Below the pieces are notes generated by a model. It saw only the letters and a program-made list of their open reading frames with translations. It was not told the origin of the DNA and did no database searches. Below, piece by piece: positions 6,645 to 13,198 of a DNA stretch of 13,411 nt. This DNA comes from Fibrobacter sp. (GTDB taxonomy: Bacteria > Fibrobacterota > Fibrobacteria > Fibrobacterales > Fibrobacteraceae). Position 1 is the stretch's first letter. Each line of letters starts with the position of its first letter. The stretch covers positions 1 to 13,411 of the forward strand of contig JAAYXQ010000091.1 in NCBI GenBank assembly GCA_012515825.1. The letters run 5' to 3'. A program made the translations under genes and the position numbers.

Positions 6645-8789
6645 ATGGATATAGGAGAAATTCTAAAAGGATTAAATTCAGATCAAAGAAAAGCGGTTTT
6701 ACATGATCATGAAAAGGATGCTCAATTATTAATACTAGCTGGAGCGGGATCTGGAAAAACTTCCGTTTTAACAAAGAGAATTCAATATCGGATAGCGTCT
6801 GGAGTATGCCCTGATTCCATTTTGTCGTTAACGTTTACAGCAAAAGCGGCTCTTGAAATGAAAGAACGAGTTTGTCAAATTTTTCCAGAGGCTGGTGTTC
6901 GTTTATGTACGTTTCATTCGTTAGCTCTATTTTTATTAAGGGAAAAAGTGGGGGATTCTTTTGGGTATGAGCGGTTGGGCTTTCAAAAACCACCGATCCC
7001 TGTGGAATCGGATGTCGGTGATTTTGCTTGTGATTTAGTTCGTTTTGGCTTAGGGGCAAAATCAGTATCTAGAGAAGAACTTTTCTCCTTAGATTTATCC
7101 AGTCGGTTGGAAAGAGAATTGATTCCTGTTAGAAAGTCGATTCTATTAAGTGGGCATGTGATCTTTGATGATTTGATTTATTTAGCCATTCGTCTATTAG
7201 AAAATGATCCTGAATTTAGAGCTGAATTTCGCGGGCGATGGACTGAGTTTTTAGTTGATGAATATCAGGATATTAATCCAGCTCAGTATAGACTAGTGAT
7301 TGCATTATTAGGAGATCGAAAAAGTTTATTTGTGGTTGGAGATGATGATCAAGCTATATATGGCTTTAGAGGAGCAGATATTGGTAATATTATACGCTTT
7401 CAAAAAGATTTTAAGGAAAGTACGTTAATCCGTTTAGAATGGAATTATCGCTCTACTCCTTCTATTTTACATCTGGCAAATCGCATTTTTACAGATAAGC
7501 CTGTAACGTTACGAAAAGTGTTAAGAGCAGGTAACTGTAGACAAGATGCTCTTTTTAAGGAAAATCGAAAACCAGAATTTTGGGAAAGTGAAAACCCTGT
7601 TCTTGAAATGAGTAGGATTGTGCAACGGATAAAAGAGATGAGGCTCGATTATGATTTGGATTATGAGGCATTTGCCATTCTCGTTCGCTACAATCATCAA
7701 AGAATTTATTATGAGGAGGCCTTAAAAGATTATGGGTTACCCATTTTTCAAGTTGAAGAAGAAGGAGATGTGAAGGGAGTCCATGTGGAAACAGTGCATT
7801 CTTCTAAAGGATTACAATATCCAGTTGTTTTTTACGCTGGTTTAGCCGAAAAATTGACTCCAGGTTCTTGTCGGGGTTCAAAAAAAGAACAGAAAAAACA
7901 AATAAAAGAAGAACGTAGGCTTTTTTATGTGGGGGTGACTCGAGCCGAGGCTTTGTTAGTTTTATTATATTGTAGCAAACGACATTGGAAAGGTCGTTTA
8001 GAGACATTTAGAAAATCAAGATTTTTGAAATGTCTTGAAAAGCCTTTGCCGGAGAGTATCATGCCATTGTTTTTATTTCGTATCTTCGTTCTAACAAAAA
8101 TTTTGTGCTATATGGGCATAGGTATATTAAGACTTTCTGTGTTACGCTTAGTGCAGCCAGGTAAAATTAAACAATGGGTTGATTTGCAAATACAAGCGTT
8201 TGGTGCCTATTGCATTAGATCTCTTAGAGTAGATTTAACTATTGAAGATCAAGCCCTATTAGGAAAGGTAGACTGGTCTAGGCCTGTAGTTGTTATAGGT
8301 AATCATCAATCGTATGCAGATATTCCTGTGGTTTTTTTAGCTTTATCTCGTACGGTTGGCTTTTTGGCAAAACGAGAATTAAAGCTTATTCCTTTTCTTG
8401 GCTTTTGGATGAAAAAAATAGGTTGTATTTTTATTGATCGAAATAAGAAGGGCGCTGGGCTCGAAGTAAAAAAAGAAATTCTTGAGTCAAAAGAGATTCC
8501 TTGTGTATTTATTTTTCCTGAAGGGACTCGTAGTAAAAATGGCTCAATGCTTCCGTTTAAAAGCGGTGGTTTTAGGATGGCTGTCGAATTAGAAGCGACA
8601 CTTTTGCCAGTAGTTCTTCATGGAACAAGAGCGGTATGGGAATCTCGTCGCGATTCTAAGATTTGTAAAGTATCTGCAAGAATACTTGAACCTTTAGATA
8701 CTTTAGCATTAAAAAAAGAAGGTGGGGAAATCAAGATTAGAGAATATTTAATGCCTAAAATACGGAAACAAATGGAAGACGCTTTATGA
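6645..8789 (+). CDS. Fusion of UvrD/Rep-type (2B-less) DNA helicase and PlsC-type acyltransferase
   Basis: One 714-residue frame carries two complete enzymes. Residues 1 to about 462 are a superfamily 1A helicase: Q motif LNSDQRKAV, Walker A LAGAGSGKT (31-39), Ia LTFTAKAALEM, Walker B VDEYQD (204-209), motif III GDDDQAIYGFRGAD (232-245), IV LEWNYRS (264-270), V VETVHSSKGLQYP (381-393) and VI EERRLFYVGVTRA (422-434). Only about 110 residues separate IV and V, so the 2B subdomain of UvrD/Rep/PcrA appears absent. Residues 473-714 match 1-acylglycerol-3-phosphate acyltransferase: a hydrophobic N-terminus, NHQSYAD (553-559, catalytic His/Asp), FIDR (596-599), FPEGTRS (624-630) and LLPVVLHGT (653-661). 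The second part starts at a Met (ATG 8061) preceded by GGAGAG, so it may also be made alone. AAGGAA precedes the ATG at 6645, and the stop overlaps murI. I see no inactivating change in either half; a sequencing indel that fused two genes is the main alternative. Confidence 0.85.
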   Translation: MDIGEILKGLNSDQRKAVLHDHEKDAQLLILAGAGSGKTSVLTKRIQYRIASGVCPDSILSLTFTAKAALEMKERVCQIFPEAGVRLCTFHSLALFLLREKVGDSFGYERLGFQKPPIPVESDVGDFACDLVRFGLGAKSVSREELFSLDLSSRLERELIPVRKSILLSGHVIFDDLIYLAIRLLENDPEFRAEFRGRWTEFLVDEYQDINPAQYRLVIALLGDRKSLFVVGDDDQAIYGFRGADIGNIIRFQKDFKESTLIRLEWNYRSTPSILHLANRIFTDKPVTLRKVLRAGNCRQDALFKENRKPEFWESENPVLEMSRIVQRIKEMRLDYDLDYEAFAILVRYNHQRIYYEEALKDYGLPIFQVEEEGDVKGVHVETVHSSKGLQYPVVFYAGLAEKLTPGSCRGSKKEQKKQIKEERRLFYVGVTRAEALLVLLYCSKRHWKGRLETFRKSRFLKCLEKPLPESIMPLFLFRIFVLTKILCYMGIGILRLSVLRLVQPGKIKQWVDLQIQAFGAYCIRSLRVDLTIEDQALLGKVDWSRPVVVIGNHQSYADIPVVFLALSRTVGFLAKRELKLIPFLGFWMKKIGCIFIDRNKKGAGLEVKKEILESKEIPCVFIFPEGTRSKNGSMLPFKSGGFRMAVELEATLLPVVLHGTRAVWESRRDSKICKVSARILEPLDTLALKKEGGEIKIREYLMPKIRKQMEDAL
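8051..8063 (+). promoter_or_regulatory. Internal ribosome binding site and ATG for the PlsC half
   Basis: GGAGAG (8051-8056) lies 4 nt before an in-frame ATG (8061-8063) at codon 473, exactly where stand-alone PlsC proteins begin with a hydrophobic N-terminus (MPLFLFRIFVLTKILCYMGI). Initiation here would give a 242-residue acyltransferase of normal length separately from the fusion. Evidence is position and sequence only. Confidence 0.45.
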
Positions 8790-9598
8790 TAGGCGTTTTT
8801 GACTCTGGTTTTGGTGGATTAACCATTTTAAGAGATTTGCGAAAAGCTCTTCCAGAAAATGATTTCTTGTATTTAGGTGACAATGCTCGCTCTCCTTACG
8901 GATCTAGAAGTTTTGAAACGATTCATCGATACACTTGGCAATCAGTATCCTATTTATTAGAACAAGGGTGCCCTCTTGTTGTTCTTGCTTGTAATACGGC
9001 TTCTGCTCGTGCATTAAGAACAATACAGCAAAAAGATTTAGTGAATTCACCCTATTCTGGTCGAGTTCTTGGGATTATTCGTCCTACCGCAGAAGAAATA
9101 GGGTTTTATACGAAAACGGGGCATATCGGTATTTTTGCGACTCCTGGTACTGTTTATTCAGAAAGTTATTTGCTTGAAATTCGTCGTTTTTTCCCAAATA
9201 TAAAGGTTTCTCAACAAGCCTGCCCTCTTTGGGTTTCTCTTGTAGAAAACGGAGAATTTGATTCCGAAGGGGCTCGTTTTTTTATTCAGAGAGATGTAAA
9301 CGCATTACTTGAAAAAGACCCAGAAATTGATACGATCTTGCTTGGATGCACCCATTATCCATTAATTGCAGACCAAATTCGTGAATTTTTACCAAAAAAC
9401 ATCCAATTGGTTTCTCAAGGCAAAATAGTAGCTGAAAAAACGCTAGACTATTTAAAACGTCATCCAGAGATCGATTCTAAACTTCAAAAGTCGGGAAAGA
9501 CTAACTTCTTAACGACCGATACTGCCGAATTTTTTAAAAAAGGGGCGTTTTTGTTCGGTGAAACGGCAATTTCTGTTAAGTCATTGACTTTTTTGTAG
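8786..9598 (+). CDS. murI: Glutamate racemase
   Basis: Interconverts L- and D-glutamate in the cytoplasm, supplying D-Glu for peptidoglycan (MurD step). The 270-residue length is typical. The N-terminal MIGVFDSGFGGLTIL supplies the D6-S7 substrate-binding residues, and LGDNARSPYG is the next conserved block. The two catalytic cysteines lie in ACNTAS (C69) and GCTHYPL (C188), about 120 residues apart as expected for the two-base mechanism. The ATG overlaps the stop of the helicase-acyltransferase gene (ATGA, 8786-8789), implying translational coupling and one transcript. A hairpin with a T-rich tail follows at 9624-9664. No features of the related aspartate racemases outweigh these motifs, so the assignment is firm. 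Confidence 0.96.
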   Translation: MIGVFDSGFGGLTILRDLRKALPENDFLYLGDNARSPYGSRSFETIHRYTWQSVSYLLEQGCPLVVLACNTASARALRTIQQKDLVNSPYSGRVLGIIRPTAEEIGFYTKTGHIGIFATPGTVYSESYLLEIRRFFPNIKVSQQACPLWVSLVENGEFDSEGARFFIQRDVNALLEKDPEIDTILLGCTHYPLIADQIREFLPKNIQLVSQGKIVAEKTLDYLKRHPEIDSKLQKSGKTNFLTTDTAEFFKKGAFLFGETAISVKSLTFL

Positions 9599-9612
9599 GT
9601 ATAATGTATCTT
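9584..9612 (+). promoter_or_regulatory. Possible sigma-70 promoter over the end of murI
   Basis: TTGACT (9584-9589) is 17 bp from TATCTT (9607-9612). A better -10, TATAAT (9600-9605), overlaps but is only 10 bp from that -35. The region could promote the downstream hypothetical gene at 9691, but a terminator-like hairpin (9624-9664) lies between them. Confidence 0.35.
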
Positions 9613-9623
9613 GAACATATTAG

Positions 9624-9664
9624 GAACGAACTTAATATATAGGTTCGCTCTTTATTTTTTTATC
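9624..9664 (+). terminator. Terminator-like hairpin after murI
   Basis: GAACGAACTT (9624-9633) pairs with AGGTTCGCTC (9641-9650) over 10 positions with one mismatch and one G-U, around a 7-nt loop. TTTATTTTTTT follows. It is probably the intrinsic terminator of the operon ending in murI. Because a promoter-like sequence sits just before it, it could also attenuate the gene at 9691. Confidence 0.65.
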
Positions 9665-9690
9665 TATAAACATTTTGACTGGAAAAAGAT

Positions 9691-10329
9691 ATGCCTAAAA
9701 CACAAATAAATCTTGATGGTTGGCAGGATTATCGTGGTAATTATACCGGAGCTTTACTGTATGTTGAAACAAGCCACCAGTCTGCAGTGCCTGTTCGTGA
9801 TCAGTTGAATGAAAATGGTAAAGGTTTCTTTTATGAGCCTAATTATGAAACAAATACATATGGTTTCGTAAGTTGTTCTAATGTAAAAAACGTTAATTCA
9901 ATAATCAAAAATAAAAGCCGATACATTCTTTTTGGAACACGTTATGAAGGTGTAACTTATCCTGATTTTAAGAATAAGTATTTGATTATGGGGTATATGA
10001 GAATTGACAAAACAAAAGACGTTCGTACTCGGCATATTCAAAAATATATGGGGAATCCAAGTGAGGAAGAGCCAGAATGCATGCAATTAACTCAGGATTT
10101 TGCTGTTTATGGTGAAATGCACTTTGTTGGTTTAGAAAATAGTTTCATTTTAACAGATGAACTACTCAAAGAATGGAAGTATAAGGGTCGTGTTTCTCGT
10201 CAATTAAAGACGATTTTTGAAAAAGAACATTTAGATATTATTTTGTCTCATTTAAACTCTATGCCAGATATGACTGAAGAGTATATTGCGACCGTAGATG
10301 AATATAAAGAAGCCTTAGAAGAAGGTTGA
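9691..10329 (+). CDS. Hypothetical protein, 212 residues, unknown function
   Basis: I do not recognise this gene. The product looks soluble and cytoplasmic, with no signal peptide or membrane segment. It is rich in Tyr, Asn and charged residues. The middle is strand-rich (SRYILFGTRYEG, NKYLIMGYMRID, DFAVYGEMHFVGLENSFIL), followed by helices (TDELLKEWKYKG, SRQLKTIFEKEH). A strand-rich core with a late 'L.D..L..W' helix faintly recalls PUA/EVE/ASCH-like small domains, including some nucleotide-modification-associated proteins, but I see no diagnostic motif. The ATG at 9691 has only a weak GGAA 7 nt upstream. It stands alone: a hairpin/T-tract separates it from murI and a strong terminator follows 16 nt after its stop, so it is probably monocistronic. 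Codon use looks like that of its neighbours. Confidence 0.75.
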   Translation: MPKTQINLDGWQDYRGNYTGALLYVETSHQSAVPVRDQLNENGKGFFYEPNYETNTYGFVSCSNVKNVNSIIKNKSRYILFGTRYEGVTYPDFKNKYLIMGYMRIDKTKDVRTRHIQKYMGNPSEEEPECMQLTQDFAVYGEMHFVGLENSFILTDELLKEWKYKGRVSRQLKTIFEKEHLDIILSHLNSMPDMTEEYIATVDEYKEALEEG

Positions 10330-10344
10330 TTTTACTAAAGATTA

Positions 10345-10385
10345 AAAATAAAACCCCTACTGGTAGTCAGTGGGGGTTTTATTTT
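10345..10385. terminator. Strong bidirectional Rho-independent terminator
   Basis: Left arm 10345-10362 (AAAATAAAACCCC then TACTG) and right arm 10368-10385 (CAGTGGGGG then TTTTATTTT) pair over 18 bp with one G-U, around the loop GTAGT. T-runs flank the stem on both strands. It separates the convergent hypothetical gene (stop 10329, +) and pdxJ (stop 10416, -). Confidence 0.95.
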
Positions 10386-10415
10386 TTTTTAAGAATCAAA
10401 GAAATGGTATGAGAA

Positions 10416-11153
10416 TTAATGCTCTGCTCGACGGATGGCTTCAAGCATTTCTTTCACTGCTTTTTCCATTCCAACTAGGGACGCCCGTCCAATAATACTA
10501 TGGCCGATGTTTAATTCTTCAATGCCTTCAATGGCTGCAATATAGCCTACATTTCGATAATTTAATCCATGGCCCGCATTGGCACGTAGTCCGTATTTGC
10601 TTGCAAGAACAGTCATATCTTGTATGGCTGAAACTTCTCGATTAAGATCTTGAGCACTACCCATTTCATAAGCGGCACTAAACTTACCAGTGTGGAATTC
10701 CACAAAATCAGCTCCAACCTTTCTAGAGGCTTTCACTTGATCTGTATCTGGATCAATAAAAACACTGACGGCAATATCATTGTTTTTAAGAGTCATAATA
10801 AAGCGGGCTAGTTCATCTGTTTTAGCTGCTACATTCAAGCCGCCTTCTGTAGTGATTTCTTGTCTGTTTTCAGGAACTAAAGTCACCATATCTGGTTGCA
10901 CATCGATTGCAAATTGCACCATTTCTTGAGTAGGAGCCATTTCCATATTCAAATGCGTTGTTACAATGCCTCGTAATAATCGAATGTCTCGATCTTGGAT
11001 GTGACGTTTATCTTCGCGCAAATGAGCCGTGATACCATGACAACCTGCTAATTCAGCAAGAATAGCGGCGGCTACAGGATCAGGTTCCCTTATTTTACGA
11101 GCTTCGCGAATGGTGGCGATATGATCTATGTTGACACCTAATTTAACGGTCAT
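10416..11153 (-). CDS. pdxJ: Pyridoxine 5'-phosphate synthase
   Basis: Condenses 1-deoxy-D-xylulose 5-phosphate with 3-amino-2-oxopropyl phosphate to give pyridoxine 5'-phosphate, the last step of the DXP-dependent vitamin B6 pathway. The 245-residue TIM barrel has all the family blocks: LGVNIDHIATIREAR (5-19), DGIT-type HGITAHLREDKRHI (39-52, with catalytic H44), THLNMEMA (67-73, E71), LVPENRQEITTEGG (92-105), SVFIDPD (130-136), VEFHTG (151-156), ANAGHGLNY (191-199, H195) and ELNIGHSIIGRA. These include the residues equivalent to E. coli H45, E72 and H193, so the enzyme should be active. The start has a good ribosome binding site (TAGGAG) formed partly by the stop of the upstream YibQ-like gene, 8 nt away, indicating a two-gene operon with likely translational coupling. 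Confidence 0.97.
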   Translation of the reverse strand: MTVKLGVNIDHIATIREARKIREPDPVAAAILAELAGCHGITAHLREDKRHIQDRDIRLLRGIVTTHLNMEMAPTQEMVQFAIDVQPDMVTLVPENRQEITTEGGLNVAAKTDELARFIMTLKNNDIAVSVFIDPDTDQVKASRKVGADFVEFHTGKFSAAYEMGSAQDLNREVSAIQDMTVLASKYGLRANAGHGLNYRNVGYIAAIEGIEELNIGHSIIGRASLVGMEKAVKEMLEAIRRAEH

Positions 11154-11161
11154 AGGTACTC

Positions 11162-12265
11162 CTATTTTGTAACAGCAATGACATTGGATAACGTAGTTAT
11201 TTCTGTCCCTTGAGAGGCTGCTTTTTCTTTTATTTTTTCAATTTCAGCGATGTTTTTTGAAGTTAAAGGTAAAATGATGTATGAGGTTCCTGTTCTTAAG
11301 GCGAGACGAAGATTTTTTGAGATGTAATCTTCAACCGTACTAGTTTTTTCAGAATAAGCACTAATCTGCTTGCATTTTATAGAATAGTTTTTGCAAATTT
11401 CATTCACTAAAGAAGAACGATTTTCAGTAAGATCTAAAAACCAAAGATTTTTTTGTTGAATAGATTTAAAAATAGCGTTTAATAAATTCCTGTGTTCGAC
11501 TGCTTTTTCCGCATACCTTGTAGTGACTCCTTTGGCATTAGGAAGTTTTTTCTTTGCCATTTCTATCACTTCTTCTATTTTTTCTTCGGTATGATGAATT
11601 CGGATTGGACTTTTTTGATGATGGGAACTTCTAAGTTTTTCAGATTCCATATAAAGCCATAAAACGGGCTCTGCGTTCTGTAGTTGAGCGATTTGAGAAT
11701 AGAATGGATCAGGTAAGTTAAAGGGGGTAATTAAAATAGAGTAGGAAACATCTAATTCATTTAATTTGGTAATTAGTTCACTAGATAAAGTTTCTACTTC
11801 AAAAGCAACTCCTATCTTTGAAATGTTATCAGAAAAAATATTCTCTGATATTTGAAGCTCGATAGAAATCGTATCTCCTAGGCGGTCTGTAAAAATTAGA
11901 GAGGCTGCTTGAAATGTGTTAGGAAGAAATAATTCTTCCATGTTTAATATATGACCTTGATTTTCTTGAATGTGTTTTTGAATTTGTATCAAATAGACTG
12001 GGATTGTTTTTCCCTTCCCGAGAATCCATAAATATTTTTTGCGCCTCTCAGAATAGGAGGATTTGACTAGAGGAAGAGATTCTTTAAGTCTTTGAATGTA
12101 GGGAATCGTGTCCACAGGAATAGAAACACTATCTGCCACTACAGTCGTTTCTTTTAAAAAAGGAATAGAAGATATAATTTTATCTTTATGTGGAAAAAAG
12201 TATACAATTGCAGTTAGTATAAATGTAATGCAAAAGAGAACAATAATGTGTTTCATTTTATTCAT
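11162..12265 (-). CDS. Membrane-anchored YibQ-like divergent polysaccharide deacetylase, catalytically degenerate
   Basis: About 367 residues. An N-terminal membrane anchor or uncleaved signal (IIVLFCITFILTAIVYFF, about 7-24) is followed by a linker and a C-terminal domain (about 147-360). That domain lines up with the YibQ family (divergent polysaccharide deacetylase 2, DUF610): KIGVAFEVE for the usual 'IDDLG' strand, EPVLWLYMES for 'EVLLHLPMEP', KGVTTRYAE for 'GVNNHMGS', NLWFLDLTENRSS for 'LFFLDSRT' and SYIILPL for 'AIGHP'. The Asp pair and the His/Asn metal ligands are replaced, so deacetylation is unlikely and a structural or regulatory periplasmic role is more plausible. I chose the ATG at 12265 over an in-frame TTG at 12274; the ATG at 12256 is also possible, and none has a clear ribosome binding site. 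pdxJ follows 8 nt after its stop. Confidence 0.75.
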   Translation of the reverse strand: MNKMKHIIVLFCITFILTAIVYFFPHKDKIISSIPFLKETTVVADSVSIPVDTIPYIQRLKESLPLVKSSYSERRKKYLWILGKGKTIPVYLIQIQKHIQENQGHILNMEELFLPNTFQAASLIFTDRLGDTISIELQISENIFSDNISKIGVAFEVETLSSELITKLNELDVSYSILITPFNLPDPFYSQIAQLQNAEPVLWLYMESEKLRSSHHQKSPIRIHHTEEKIEEVIEMAKKKLPNAKGVTTRYAEKAVEHRNLLNAIFKSIQQKNLWFLDLTENRSSLVNEICKNYSIKCKQISAYSEKTSTVEDYISKNLRLALRTGTSYIILPLTSKNIAEIEKIKEKAASQGTEITTLSNVIAVTK

Positions 12266-12295
12266 GGATTTCAAATATAGCTAGATTATAAAATT
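12266..12295. promoter_or_regulatory. 30-bp divergent start region between YibQ-like gene and miaA
   Basis: The two start codons face away from each other over only 30 bp of AT-rich DNA. A minus-strand TATAAT (12285-12290) could be a -10 for the YibQ-like/pdxJ operon, giving a leader of about 12 nt. The same bases read TATAAA on the plus strand (12287-12292), too close to the miaA ATG for a normal leader. No Shine-Dalgarno sequence is visible for either gene, so promoters must overlap coding sequence or give near-leaderless mRNAs. Confidence 0.35.
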
Positions 12296-13198
12296 ATGCC
12301 TATTCAATTTGCTTTAGTTGGTGCCACTGGGGTTGGAAAAACAAATCTCTCTTTATCTCTTGCCGAAAAATGCAAGGCAGAGATTATATGTGTAGACTCT
12401 CGTCAGCTTTATAAAGATTTTTGTATAGGCACAGCACAACCTACGAAAATGGAAATGGAAAAAGTGACTCACCATCTCGTCCATTTCTTAAGTCCAGAAG
12501 AATCTTATTCTGCAGGTCAGTTTTGTAAGGACGTTCGCCAAATTATAGAGGCTAATCCAGAAAAGAATTTTATTCTCGTCGGAGGCACAGGCCTTTATCT
12601 ACAATCACTTATTTTGGGCTTACCTCAAATTCCAACCATTGATGAAAAGATCAAGTTTCAGTTGAATGAATTGCTAAAAAAAGAAGGCCTTATGTCTTTG
12701 TGTCAAAAGGCACAAGAAGTAGATCCCGTGGCTATGGAGCGTATTTCAGAAAACGATGTCCAACGTATCATGAGGGTTTTGGAAGTTTATATGCAAACGG
12801 GAGAACGCCTTTCTTCTATTCGAACAGAGCGTTTAGGGGGCTTCGGTTCCATAAAGACTTTTTTCTTAGATCGTCCGCGAGATGCTTTGTATGCAAGGAT
12901 TAATCAACGCGTAGAACAGATGATTCAAGACGGTTGGCTGGAAGAAGTGGCTTTATTACAGACAAAGTTCTCTTTAACAGCACCTGCTTGGCAAAGCCTA
13001 GGATATAAGGAATTGTTAGAGGTGTTAAATCATAAGAAAACGTTGTCTGCAATCATTGATCTAATTCAAAAAGAAACGCGGCATTTCGCAAAGCGTCAGT
13101 TAACTTGGTTTAATCATCAAATCGAAGCAGAGAAAATAGACCTTTCAGAAGGGGAGTTTCTCGCTGAAAAAAAGATTCTAGACTATCTTCATTCTTAG
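12296..13198 (+). CDS. miaA: tRNA dimethylallyltransferase
   Basis: Transfers a dimethylallyl group from DMAPP to N6 of A37 in tRNAs reading UNN codons, the first step towards ms2i6A, in the cytoplasm. The 300-residue length is normal for bacterial MiaA. The P-loop is GATGVGKT (9-16). DSRQLYKDFCIGTAQP (34-49) is the family block usually written DSxQVYxxxxIGTAKP, carrying the catalytic Asp. THHLVHFLSPEESYSAGQF, LVGGTGLYLQSL, ENDVQRIMRVLEVY and the C-terminal KRQLTWF are all conserved blocks. No ribosome binding site is seen before the ATG at 12296, but the protein begins exactly where the family does (PIQFALVGATG). No clear terminator follows in the 213 bp to the window end. Confidence 0.97.
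   Translation: MPIQFALVGATGVGKTNLSLSLAEKCKAEIICVDSRQLYKDFCIGTAQPTKMEMEKVTHHLVHFLSPEESYSAGQFCKDVRQIIEANPEKNFILVGGTGLYLQSLILGLPQIPTIDEKIKFQLNELLKKEGLMSLCQKAQEVDPVAMERISENDVQRIMRVLEVYMQTGERLSSIRTERLGGFGSIKTFFLDRPRDALYARINQRVEQMIQDGWLEEVALLQTKFSLTAPAWQSLGYKELLEVLNHKKTLSAIIDLIQKETRHFAKRQLTWFNHQIEAEKIDLSEGEFLAEKKILDYLHS

Noticed and set aside
12700..12903. Second plus-strand open frame inside miaA
   Set aside because: It lies wholly within conserved miaA sequence in another frame, with no ribosome binding site or sensible product.
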